Below, one piece after another: positions 11,281-22,737 of a stretch of 53,833 nt of DNA. A model generated the notes under the pieces. The model searched no databases, had not been told where the DNA came from, and saw nothing but the letters and a program-made list of their open reading frames with translations. The first letter of the stretch is position 1, and each line of letters begins with the position of its first letter. A program made the position numbers and the translations under genes. Source of the stretch: Umbelopsis ramanniana AG (taxonomy: Eukaryota; Mucoromycota; Umbelopsidomycetes; Umbelopsidales; Umbelopsidaceae); NCBI RefSeq assembly GCF_025399195.1, contig NW_026252179.1, positions 1-53,833 on the forward strand, read 5' to 3'.

Positions 11281-13604
11281 TTATGCTCTACGCTTCTTCT
11301 TGTTCGGTCCACCGTCAGGCTTGACCTTGCTACGGTTTCTGTTTTTGACGTTGGCAGTCTCATAATAATGAACACCAACCTTTCGCTTGTTGGTGGTCAT
11401 TCGCTTATCTTTGGTAGATTTTCGGGAGTCTGTATGAGCAACCGCTGGCAGATTAGAAACGTGGTCCCACAATGGAGCGTTCAAATGTAAACCAAAAAAA
11501 TGGCACTTACCGATATCCTCTTCTTCAAACGCGGGAAGTTTTGACTTGGCCTTCTTGGGGGCTGCCTCAACTTGCTCCTCTTGTTCTTGAGCATCATCGC
11601 CTTCCTCTTCTTCCTTATCGTCGTCACTAAGCTCGAGCTCGCTGTCTTCTTCTCCATCAATGATAGGTGCTTCAACAACAGGACCTTCCTCACCGACAAC
11701 GCTACCAAATACTTCATCCCAGTCTGTGATTTCTTCAGCAGCCAAAGCGGCTTCCTTGGCAGCCTTGCGGGTCTTCTTGCGTTCTTCGGCAGCGGCAACT
11801 ACTTCCTTCTTAGTGGCAATCATTTGCGCTTCCTTCTCGCGCTCCTCTTCCTTCAAGTCCTTATCATTTTCAAGATCGTCGGGCAAGAATTCGGTGACAA
11901 CACGGATCTTTCTGAACAACTGGTCAACACCAACTCGTCCAGCCTTGCGCTCAGCCGTTTGTCGTTCAAGATGGGCAGCCTTGGCAGCTGCAGCATTGGC
12001 AGCCTTGATTTGAGAGTCCTTTTCACCCCATCGAGCAGCATCGGCGGCTGTCTCCTGAGTACCATCAACAGATGGTGGAGGAGTGAAGAATGGAATTTTG
12101 CCTCTGAGCCAGTCATTGAGAATGCTGACGGACACGTTGTGAAGATCAGGTTCACCACCCTTGACCAACTTTCCTGTGCGTCGAGCGATCTGTTCCATAA
12201 AATCGGTGGGATCCTTCCATTCACGAACCTCGTATGTGCGCTGCATATACTCTTTTCGAACTCTATCCAAAATGACAGGAATACAGTCTTCAGGTGTAGG
12301 AATGTTTTCAGTTCGAACAACACCCTTCAGGATAATGTCGGATTCAGTGTCTTCAGCGTTAGGAGGTACAATTCCAGGACAGTCGATAAGGTAGATACGC
12401 TTCATGAGGGTAATATATTGCCAAACCTTGGTCTCGCCTGGGATGGGTGCAACTGTGCATACCTTCTTGGCCTTGAGTGTGTTAATGATGGAAGACTTGC
12501 CGGTATTAGGGTATCCAATGAAGCCAACAGAAATCTGTTTCTTGTCCGAATGCAATCCAGAGAACTGTCGAAGAAGTTGGATAAGGGATCCTTTACCAAA
12601 AGAGTTGTTGATGGAAGCGTGGAAAGCGAGAGTTGGGTGTTCCTTTGACAAGTGCTTGACCCATCGAGCTGTTACCCAAGTAGGAACCAAATCACATTTG
12701 TTGAGAATGAAGATGAGATGCTTGTGAGGAGCTTCCTTTTGAATGAAGCGCTCAACGTTTTTACACCTCGTTCCAACTGGATCACGGGCATCCAAGACAT
12801 GTATAACAACATCAGATGAATCAATGACCTTGTACAATTCATTCCAAATACGCTTAGATTGTCCAGCTTGGAGATACCATCCACGGGCTTGATCGGTAAA
12901 GTCTGTGATTTGGTTGACCAACAACTTGGCATCTTTGGCAGGGGCATATGATTCTGGATGGAGGCCATGGGTGTGTTAATATCGAGATCAATGAATCCGA
13001 TAGATATATAAGCGCATCCTTCTAATTACCTGTAACATCTTCAACTTTCTCAACCATTTCCTCCAACGATGCTATATTAACCTTAGGCTTCTTTCGCTGA
13101 GCCTTGCCACCAAAGGTTTTGGAAAAACTTTCGGTGTCGAGAATGTGCATGCGACCTTGCTTTGTAGGGTCTTGAAGGAGAGACATAGGAAGCTTGTTCT
13201 GTCGTAGGAGCATCTGGTATGGGTCATTTACTTTTGATCCAAGGCTTTCTCTAAAGTTCTCTAATGCCTTTTGTCCGATGACTCGAGTGTTGCCTATAAA
13301 AGATCCATCAAAGGGGTTAGGTACTCTGAGCGGCTATGAGCATCGGTTTAGGATGATACTTACCAAACCACTTTCTATTAGGTGCGATTCGAGCAATGGG
13401 TGTCTCTGTGTTTTGGTAATCAGCTGCTCGAACAATTTCTCCTTTGGCATTGCGAATGGCTGTACCGCCCTTGAGCATGTTAACGTATTTGACCTTCTTT
13501 GCATCACGATAGAAGTTTTCTCCCTTCACTCTCAAGTTTCCGGCCTTCTCAAGATTGCCACCAGTATTGGCGACTCTGTTCCTTTCCTTCTTCAGTTTTC
13601 CCAT
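11281..13604 (-). CDS. NOG2: Nucleolar GTPase 2 (NOG2/GNL2), 60S assembly factor
   Basis: Circularly permuted GTPase that binds late nuclear pre-60S particles and must hydrolyse GTP before export factors load. Four exons (13604-13364, 13293-13030, 12953-11511, 11444-11281) give 703 residues. The N-terminal NGP1NT domain starts [16 protein letters not shown] and includes [13 protein letters not shown] and [15 protein letters not shown]. The permuted motif order is visible: NKCDLVP (G4) precedes GYPNTGKSS (G1), followed by PGETKVWQ and DCPG (G3). The C-terminal third is a long acidic and Lys-rich tail ending in nuclear-localisation-like KKKRRA. The last intron (66 nt) is a multiple of three without a stop, so its retention would still give an open frame; the intron-derived residues look unlike the family. 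Confidence 0.94.
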
Positions 13605-14423
13605 ATTGAACTTGTAGATGGAATTATGTTACAAATATGAGGGTTTTTTTTCGCTGGCCTTTTGAGCTGCCTAAACTTTTTTTTTTTTTCACATTTTCAG
13701 AAAGAGCAGTCACTCTGCCAGAAACTCAATTTTCACTTTCACATTTGAACCTATCACCAGCGACAAGGCAAAAATTACAAACACCTGCTGGGAGGAATAT
13801 ACCAAATTTTCAACATAACGTTGGTACTATTCCTACAAGGTCTATTAATGAAATGATCTTCGGAAATTGTACTTGAAGCATCCATTAATGATCTCAAAGG
13901 ATACTCATCCAGAACGTTCATATACTACATCCATATGTTCATTCATTCCCTTATTCATAAATGTATGGTTGGTCTTACAGCTATACCCGCATGGCATGCG
14001 GTAGCTCGCTTTTTAATTTAAAATTCGCCACAGCGCAATTACCTTGCGACCTAGCTCTTTCTGCTGCCGTCGTAAAAAAGTACAGTGTGCGACACAGTTG
14101 CAAAGTAAATGAAAGAAAAAGGGGCAAGTGCCGTCGCCTTAACTTTCATGGTTACAAATCAGTTTCACAGTATATATGCATTGAAATTGCATCGCTTGTT
14201 ACGAGTCGATGGAGGAATGAGAAACTAGACACAATACGTGGAGAATAGCTGCTGAGATATGTAACACCAGCGAATGCTTGCTGAAAGTCTGTGCCAAGAG
14301 CTTGTTACATGAGCCAGCCACAAAACCCAATTGTGGGAGTTTGTATTTCTACTCGCAAGAGGTGCTATTTTTACAGTTACTACACTACTTTTCCCTTTCC
14401 TCATCTATCTTTTATCTTCTAAA
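13605..14423. promoter_or_regulatory. Divergent upstream region of NOG2 and the small secreted protein
   Basis: These 819 bp separate divergent start codons. A T-rich tract at 13677-13690 lies 75 bp upstream of NOG2. Frames of 80-95 codons on the plus strand show no domain. I see no TATA box with confidence. Confidence 0.4.
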
Positions 14424-14729
14424 ATGCGTTTGGTGCCATTGTTCTTACTGTGCGTTTTATCACAGGTGCTGGCTCAATCTGTGAGTACTCCAGCCGCAGC
14501 ATCTTCATCAGCATCGTCCTCTGCTGCCACTAGTGCCATCCCATCGTCCAGCGCACCCGCTGCAGCGGCCAGCAATACTTCTGTGGCCACCGCAGCATCG
14601 AGTGTAGCCAATGCCGTTTCGTCTGCCTCGGTTGCTGCCGCACCAAGTACAGCAGCAGCAGCAGCAGCTCCATCCAGCACCAGTTGGAGTCTCGCTCAAC
14701 CTCTCAGTACTCCGTCCACTGGAGTCTAA
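14424..14729 (+). CDS. Small secreted Ser/Ala-rich protein; stop just before GPI-like tail
   Basis: The open frame codes 101 residues. Residues 1-18 (MRLVPLFLLCVLSQVLAQ) are a typical signal peptide. The rest is almost only Ser, Ala, Thr, Pro and Val, with an (GCA) run near 14652-14666 coding polyalanine, so it should be heavily O-glycosylated like small fungal cell-wall proteins. The frame ends at TAA 14727. The same frame then stays open for 30 more codons to TAG at 14820, and this extension ends in a hydrophobic stretch (AYLAIIYALFILVA) preceded by small residues SAADN, which is how a GPI-attachment signal looks. The annotated product may therefore be a truncated allele, or a readthrough product may exist. 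The nearest family is unknown. Confidence 0.7.
   Translation: MRLVPLFLLCVLSQVLAQSVSTPAAASSSASSSAATSAIPSSSAPAAAASNTSVATAASSVANAVSSASVAAAPSTAAAAAAPSSTSWSLAQPLSTPSTGV
14649..14669 (+). repeat. CAG/GCA trinucleotide run coding polyalanine
   Basis: Five GCA codons in a row (14652-14666) followed by GCT make a short perfect microsatellite inside the secreted-protein frame. Such runs change length readily and alter cell-wall proteins between strains. Confidence 0.75.
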
Positions 14730-15030
14730 ATACCGCCAGTGATTAGCGCTGCAGACAACATCCGGCAATCCAGCGTTGCTTATCTCGCCATAATATACGC
14801 TCTCTTCATATTGGTTGCATAGAGAAATGGGGCCGGCTATGTGTAACATGGAAGGATGGACGCTTTTTTAGTGGGTCTTGTGATCAACAACACAATGATC
14901 TTCAATCCGTAGTCGTTGATAAGGTGCTTTAATGGCTATAAAAAAAATCAAATTGAATTATATACAGATCGTTGTATAAAGAAAGATGATTGATCTAAAA
15001 TGGGAATGGTGGAATGAAATGATGGATTTT

Positions 15031-17699
15031 CTAATGCTTCTTCATCTTCTGCTTCTTGATATGCGCACGAAGTTGCTTCTGCTTATCGTGCAAACTGGCT
15101 TTGCTCTTGGCGACCACAGAACGCTTGTGTGAAATCATGAGGAAGTTCTTGTTGCGTGACTTCTCGCGATTGGTAGTGGAACCGCGCTCAGTCTTACCCT
15201 TCTTGGATCCGAACTTCTCACGTCCTTCACGACCTTCTCGAATAGATGCCATACGTTCTTCATAGTCTTGCTTAGCCTTCTTGCGAGGTCCAAGAATAAC
15301 ACTCTCAGCAACATATTCGGAGGATGTTCTGTAAACAAACAAAATAATTTCAAAGTTAGATGGGTGGCATGGCTATAATAAAATCTAAGCAGCCAACTTA
15401 CTCTTCCTCATTCTGGGTCGCTGCCTTACGCTTGCCGTGAACAATAACGTCCGCTTTGGCGGTGACTCGCATATCGTTCATCTTTGCGAAATCAGCTGGC
15501 GTCAAGATACGTGATGTAGCCAATTTCAAAGCTGCCTCTTTACGCTTGTCTTCTTCCGCCTTCTTCAACTCGAGGTCCTTTTGCTTCTTAGTCTTTTGGG
15601 CATCGGTCAGCTCAATTTCTTCCAAGTCGGTCAATCCCTTCTTCTTCATGGCTCGTTGCGTCATCTTTCTGACCTTCTTCACACCGTCTTCGCCCTCCTT
15701 CTCTTCATCAGAGTCGCTCATATCAACATCAATGGCGCCTTCGTCATCGCCGTCACCAACATTGACCCAACCATCTTCGCTTTCTTCGTCGCTGTCGTCT
15801 TCGACTTCCCAGTTGTCCCAGTTATCATCATCGACAGCTTCCTCGTCTCCTTCGTTCAAGAACTCGATACCAGTGATACCTTCAGCACCAGTAGCGTCAG
15901 CAGATCCATACTGCAGAGACTTGAAATCCTTGATAGAAATGGATGCTTCCTTGCCACGGTCCTTGCGCTTGAGAAGTTCAGGGTTCACTTCTCTGTATAA
16001 CGCAATCAAGGATCGTGCTCCCATCATAACACCCTTATCTCTATGGGCCTTGTACTCTGTCAAGTCTTGCAACAAGGTGGCATCGATGGCCAAAGGCTGT
16101 CTAGTACAGATCTCACGGATACCATTGATACTGTTAGAAATAAAAGCCTTGTGAGTTAACTGATTCTCGAAGTAGCCGAAGCTTTTTTTGTAATTATGTC
16201 TCTGGTAACTTACCCAGCAGCCATGACTTCGTTGGATACACGATCAGTAACAAAGTTGTTTGCAATGGCTTTCAAGACCGGTTCCAACACATCCGGTGGA
16301 ACTAAAGAATGTGTAGCTTGAGCTGCACTGACCAGGACCATTGTAACGTCTCGCTGAGATGGTTGGAGATATTTGATCAAGAATGGGTATAGAGCCAACA
16401 GCGTCAACTGATGTACACCAATAATACGGGTAACGAGGTTGAGCTTCAACAAGCGCACTTCCCATCGATCCTCCTTGCCAGAAAGCTTGGAGAACAGTTT
16501 TTCACAGAACCCTGAAAGAAATACCACAACGTTCAATGCCTGAAAGTATTGAACATTTGATTGAAAGAAATATGTATATACCTTGTGGATCGTTCAACAA
16601 ATGGAGGGCGGAAAAGTTGAAAGACTCAGCCTTTCCCTTTGAACGCTCCTTTTTGCTAATTCTCTTCTTGACGGCATCCAGCTTTCTTGCCTTTGCTTTG
16701 GTTTTTTTGTTGTGAAGGTTAGCTTGTTGCATTTTTCGAACATCGGGTGCCTATTATCAACATGTTTGGTTAGCTAAACGTGCCATGAAAGGTACTTTTT
16801 GTCATCCACTTGCACCCTTACATCATTTTCATCGTCAGAATCATCATCCTGATCGTCGTTATTTCCCAAAAAGAACTGAATGGCAGTAACTGCAATTTTT
16901 GTGATAGGGGAAAAGCAAGCCTCGGCGATGACATTGACAGTTTTTGCATCGTTCCTATTATTCAAAATTTCAAGTCAGTCTTGCGTGGTTGTGCGAATGA
17001 ATGCTCCTCTTCGCCCAAATGTCTATCCGACTTACCAGACGTTCTTTCTGTAAAGTTCGATACAAACATCCACACTGCGCTTAGCAGCAATTGCGTTTTC
17101 ATCGCTGTTTCCAGACTTGACACTCTCCAACATTGTAAACATGAAGGATTGCAGAGTTTTGTTCAGCTTATTGTTTTTGGCCTTGTTATTAGCGTTGCGA
17201 ATATCATTGACAATGTGAGTGTACAACAGTTCACGAAGAGCCTTGTCACGGCAGCGGAACAATGTGAAAAACAAAGGAAGCAGGCTAGTGAAATGGTTAG
17301 ATGAAAAACATCGAATCCAATAAAAAAAAGGGATTGAAACACCCACCGAGTGTTATCGACGACGCTCTTGTTTCGAAGCAAAATCAGTGCCTGTACCATA
17401 TTTTTGCGCAGATCAGGATTGAGGACCTGATAGTGCTCCTGAAGCAATTCAATCAATTGGCCGGGGAATTCAGCAGTTCTCTCAGGGAAGCATTGCGAGA
17501 CTTGAGATATGAAGTTGATCAGGTCGCCGAGATCTTTTGCCTCGTCGTCTGGCTTGAGCTTGAAGATGGATAAACTTGCTTCATAATGGCGGTACTGTTG
17601 CTCGAACTCGGCTTCATACGATTTAGGATCTCGCTTCAGGAGATTCTGAAGCTGTGGAATGTTGGTAGGTAGAAAAGCTGATCTGTTGCGTCTACCCAT
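15031..17699 (-). CDS. SDA1: SDA1 homologue, 60S ribosome assembly factor
   Basis: SDA1 is a nucleolar HEAT-repeat protein of pre-60S particles needed for their maturation and export. Seven exons (17699-17347, 17284-17036, 16954-16822, 16750-16582, 16511-16214, 16130-15402, 15328-15031) give 742 residues, close to yeast Sda1. The N-terminus ([20 protein letters not shown]) and the run of conserved blocks [52 protein letters not shown] and [22 protein letters not shown] are those of the family. An acidic stretch (about residues 500-550) and a Lys/Arg-rich C-terminus ending KKMKKH follow. The seven exons join without a frame break. Confidence 0.94.
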
Positions 17700-18084
17700 T
17701 GTTGTATAACAGAGTGGAGTAGTCTATCCCACCTATTAAAAAAAAAGTAAAAGCTAAATTAGCAGTCACCACTCGACTTTTCAACCCATTTTTCCACTGT
17801 TTGCCAGCGGTGTCAAAAAAAATGAGGAGCGGGTCAGTAAAACGTCTGCAAAGTTCATGTTTTTGTGATGTCTTTCGTTTATTTTTATTCGGCTTAAACA
17901 ATTAGCTTCATGGCCAGGTACAGTACAGGCAGAGAAAATGGATACAAAAAACTAGAGAACATGGCAATACAAAAGTGAGGAGGGCAGTAGAAAATTTAGA
18001 AAGAAAAGATGAAGCTACTATTTTGTTTATATAGTATTACGATTGCAACAGCAAGGGGAGTGGTTGTACATGGAACAGATCTAG
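17700..18084. other. Short intergenic between SDA1 start and CSC1 stop
   Basis: These 385 bp should hold the SDA1 promoter and the 3' untranslated region of the CSC1-like gene. An AATAC.../AT-rich stretch near 18000-18060 is compatible with transcript end signals. No gene is seen. Confidence 0.5.
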
Positions 18085-21000
18085 TTAATCTTCATCGCCA
18101 GAGGATACTTCCTCTGTCTTCATGTCGTAAAACTCATCCAATTCGTCTTTGAGGCTGACCTTCAAGCTGACCTCGCTGCCTATATTGCTGCTATTTTGCG
18201 ATCGTCCCAAGCTGAATCGTTTAGACAAGGATATTCTACTTCTTCTCCTGGGAGATGGGCTGACTTCAGAGCCCACGGTTCTTCTTGTGTCCACGCGACG
18301 AACCACAAGCGTATCAAAGCTCTCATGAAGATCTTCGGCACTGTCGTTCATGGCCATTTCCCTATTCAGTTTGTCGTCCATATGGTATTCTCCAGTCTCC
18401 ACTTGATCAATGATTTCACCATAATACTGTTTCACAATATTATCAATGGGTATGTTGATACAGTCATTCAACCTCCATATCCTCCGTTTAGGATCACTAG
18501 GAAGCATAAAGCTGTCGTCCAATTTCTTGATAAGGATGGGATGAATGTACGACTGGTGCTCAGAGATATCATCACGGGGAATCAAAGTGGAGGTGGTGGA
18601 AATGTCGGTCTGTGAGGCACAATATCCATCCTTCTGGCTGATATGGTCTTCTGTAATGATGACCGATATTTTTTGAGATGGCGGTGCACTGCCTGAAACT
18701 TTGGGTGCAGTGATCGTGGTGCGAATGGATGTGGTCACCATGGCTTGGTCCAGTTCATCCAAGCTATCTGGCAATGACAAAAGTAGCTGTTGGACCTTGC
18801 GGCTGCTACGCTTTTTGGTCTTCTCCCATTTGCCTCTTGCTCCAGTCCACCAAAGCTCGAACCAGCTCAACCGCCACATGTCGTCCATCCTGTAAAGGAA
18901 AGACCGCCACCCCCTTTGAGGCATGTCTCTACCCATGGCTGTGACCTCGTCCAACTCGTCGATATCGACTGCGAAGTATTTGCACCTAGCCTGAAATAAT
19001 CGACTGAACTGCACCTTGGACCAGCATGTAAGGATGACTAGCGGGACCACAAAGGTTGCCGGAGCGAAAGCCTTTTTGAGGTATAGGAGACCAACCATGG
19101 TGAGTTGGAAGATGAGAAGACCATCCGTGGTGTAGCGGACCATACGGCGATAGTATCGACCATTGGATTCATACCGACGTATGTAAGCATAGGCAAATTG
19201 GTGCTTGAAAACGACCAGTGCAATGCCAAAGTAAAACAAGCCGAATAAGAGAATAAGCGGTTGGATGATAGAGTAAGTTAATACAATGACAAAAATAAGA
19301 ATATGGTTAGGGTAATAGTAGTAGTAAGGAAAGGACCAGGGACTGGATAGACGCTGGAACACGCGGGGAGTGGGTGAAATACAGGGGATAAGGATCAGAA
19401 GGCGACCGAACAATTGGGTACCCAGCTGAGCAAGTTCCATAGCATGTGAGCATGAGTTGAACATGATGAAGTTGAGGAAAAAGTTGGCCCCTTGAGGCAA
19501 ACTCTCTGCCAATAGCTGAATAATGCTTGTTGGCGAGTACAACACACTCATGATGGTAGTCAAGAACGTTGTTCCGAGCAAAAAAACAATCAACACGTTG
19601 AAGATAGCAAAGTGATAATAGCGCCTCAAAACACAGTCTTCCAATTGAGAATATGATTTGAAGCCTTGTTGCTTGGACAATTCTAAGATATTAAAAAAAA
19701 GGGGGCGGGGATTACGATTTAGAAATCTTCAGGATAGGTAGGCATCATAGAAAACCAACAAATGAGCTGTCAGTTTTGGCAACTATGTCAATTAAATCTT
19801 ACCACACAGAATCCAGGGCAGTAAGCTCATGAACAGGGTAACCAGCATGGTGGGCAGGACGTTTTGAATGAACGATCGGACAACAGACGAGGTTCCCATA
19901 AATGATTGTAAAAAGTTGAAGTGTCTCGACAGTACTTCCAGAGACGTTAAACCGAGAATGAAGGAGATTGGAAACAGCCAGAATATTGTGAGACCCCTAT
20001 TGGAAGGGTATTAATATATAAGTATTGAAAGCTTCCAAGTTCAAAAATATGTCAACTTACCAAACAGCAGCAAAGACAACCCAGTCTCTCAGTCGACCGA
20101 TGATTTTACCTCTTCGTCCTCGGCGCATCAAATTTGACCATAAAATATCTCGTGGCTCAGGTGCTAAGGCCGTTTTGAGGACATTTGGCTTCCAGCACGT
20201 AATGCCCTGTGCGCATAACTGTGCAGACTTCCATGACCTATATATGCGATATGACGAAACATGTTTAACACCCTACATCAAGATATGTATGCGTGAAAAA
20301 TCAAAAACTTACTTGAAAGTGACAAACGCAGTACTAGTTGGCCGATAATATTTTGCAGACGCTTCATCTTCTCGAAGAAACCTTATTCTGTCTGTTAAAC
20401 CATTGAGCGTTTGCAAGTACTTTGGAATAGATGGAGTACATTCTGAGTTTCGGCTTCCTGGTATGGTGATGTTCTTTTCAATGCCTGGTAGTGATAGTGC
20501 AATTGATTCACTATGGGTTGGATGATATTGTAGCAAAGTATGGGGTGACACGTTGAGAAGTAGAACAGTCCATAAGTTATAGTCGTTGGAGACGGGTACG
20601 ACTGACATTGGTGTGGAGGGAACTGAAAGGGAAGGCCCATACTGAGTTGTTTCGGTATCGTTTAAAGAGATATCATCGATATTGGCTTGCTTGTCTCTGA
20701 CATCGCCTGCCTTGACGATAACCTTGTCCAGATATGATAAAAGGGATATATCTCTAGGTAGTGGATCTTGAAAAATCATCGAGTGGCTCACATCGACTTT
20801 GCCAATACCAGCTCGACGTCGCTTCAATTCCAGACTGCTAATGACATTTCGACCTAAGCGAATACAGGCTTGTTCAATGCGATCAATCATGACTTGGCGT
20901 CGTTTCAATTTTCTCTCCAGCTTTCCAGCTGTTCTGACTAGGTTGACAGCGTCTACAGGCCCTACACCCAAGTTTTCAAAGTATCCTTTTAAACTTGTGT

Positions 21001-21675
21001 CATTACGCAGCTCATGCGGTACGTTATGCACCATGACAGTGCGAGCCGTGATATCGCCTTTGACGATACGCAGGGCCATTTGCGCTCTGAACAATTCCAG
21101 ATATCGCCAATAATTGGTGTACAGTAGCCACAACCATGTGAGAGAAACAAAATGAGTCAGTAAACAATGCGCCCATAGCCATGCACTGGCGTCGGGAACG
21201 TTGGCAACGTTGAGATGGGTCAGGGTGATAGTTTCATTGATATCAAAGGTGGTCAGTTGAGACATCCAATGGAGAGGCAACAGTATAGGCAGCACGCATA
21301 CACATGCCAGAATGAGGAAATGAATGCACATGGATAGGAACTGAAGATACATGGCGGAATCCAAACCCGTGTTCTCCAGATAATAAGAATTGGGTAAAAA
21401 CAGGGCATTGACAAAGGAAAACAGACGAGGTGAAAGTGGAGGTGCGGGTGCTCTATGATGGGAGGTAGGTTAATGGGGTATGGATGGGAGGACCAGCATT
21501 TGGAGACGTACCTCTTGAGCAGAGTTCTCGGTATAAATAAGCTTTCCATGCAATTCATGCGCCTACACCCCTCGTAGATGGCCAAGCAAACGGCTGAAAT
21601 GCATGCAGATATAGCAAAGGTGGTTCCAATACCAGCAATCGTTGGTACATAGTATGCAGTTTGGATAGTGGCCAT
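18085..21675 (-). CDS. CSC1/OSCA/TMEM63-family osmosensitive cation channel, apparent frameshift
   Basis: Relative of Csc1/Rsn1, hyperosmolality- or tension-gated cation channels. Exons are 21675-21512, 21452-20313, 20237-20061, 19997-19803 and 19682-18085, about 1090 residues. An N-terminal helix pair is followed by the long cytosolic loop (VKGDITARTVMVHNVPHELR, then STAFVTFKS), then APEPRDILWSNL and a multi-helix RSN1_7TM core, and a long Ser-rich cytosolic tail. Splicing keeps phase everywhere except exon 4: it enters reading GLTIF and is expected to continue WLFPISFILGLTSLE, but the DNA has TTCTTGG instead of TTCTGG at 19978-19984, one base too many. The total exon length is 3n+1. This is either a sequencing or assembly error or a disabling mutation; everything downstream is intact, so error is likelier. 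Confidence 0.85.
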
Positions 21676-22737
21676 GATGGGTGTAGGATGATGGCTTGCA
21701 GCTTACAAACCTCTGTAGGAAATAGATGAGGCAGTCGTGGTAAATTCGTTACTGTTTATTGGGCGTTACTGCCTTGTATTCGCACAAAAAAAAGAGTGAT
21801 GACGATGAAGCGATTGGAAGGGTTCGGATGATGTGAGAAAATGCTATTTTTTGGGTGGAGAATGATGATAAATGGGGACGGAGATGGGTAGATTTAAGGT
21901 GGTTAGGGTGAACAAAGGGGCAACGAATCGGCACGAAGCAACTAAAAATTCTCTTTTCGTTATTTTTATGCCTAGCACTTTTTATTTTTTTATCTATCGT
22001 CAATCCAGTAATCTATGACTGAAATCGCAGTGGGTACGGCAGATCCTCGACATTTTTTTTTTTATAAAAAAAAAAACATGGTCAGGAATGAAGAATTTCA
22101 AGAGAGGCACAATGATACCTCCCTCAACGTTCAATTGTTCCTCCATTCCAAACGACTCCAAACACGGCAACTCCGCAAGCGCTTGTGTTTCAAATGACTG
22201 TAGATGATCGACGCACCTTTGTCAAAGTAATGATAGGCACATTTGGGATACTAAGAAAAGAAGGTTAGTTCCACTAAGGAATGATATGCGAGGGGAGGCA
22301 AGTGTTGTCTTTGTACCAACAAACCCGGGTATGGCTTGATTGGTCAGCCACTGTTAACAATGGATATTAAATCGAGCCAGCAGCTATGACAAAGTCGAAT
22401 TTCTTGCGGTTTTTTCCTTTTTATTATTGTGTACTAGCAAAAGACGAAGGTGAAAAGAGAAAGAAAGGAGAGGGGAAGAGTAAACGTTTATCCCGAACAA
22501 ATGAATAGTAACAATACTTTGAAAAGTTGATGTACAAGGGGGGAAGAGGAGTAAAAGAAAAAATAGAAGCTGTTGTTGGAACAAAAAAGCAAACAGAGCT
22601 TTTTTGGATGAATGATAAGAAAAAAACGGTTATGGTGGTAAAATAGTAAGTTGTTGTAGATGTTTACATGTTGAGTGAGTGGTATTATTGCGATGGGGGG
22701 AATATTTGACAAATAGTTGGGATAGAAAGTTCAAATT
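21676..22737. other. Intergenic: CSC1 upstream and kinase 3' region
   Basis: About 1.06 kb between the CSC1-like start and the kinase stop, both genes on the minus strand. It holds A/T homopolymers near 22050-22075 and purine-rich sequence near 22440-22570. Open frames are short and have no motifs. Confidence 0.5.

Noticed and set aside
11572-12648. 358-codon plus-strand frame opposite NOG2
   Set aside because: It is the antisense shadow of conserved NOG2 coding sequence; its peptide is low-complexity Leu/Ser/Phe-rich and carries no start context or domain.
18196-18615. 139-codon plus-strand frame in the CSC1 tail
   Set aside because: Antisense shadow of the cytosolic tail of the CSC1-like protein.
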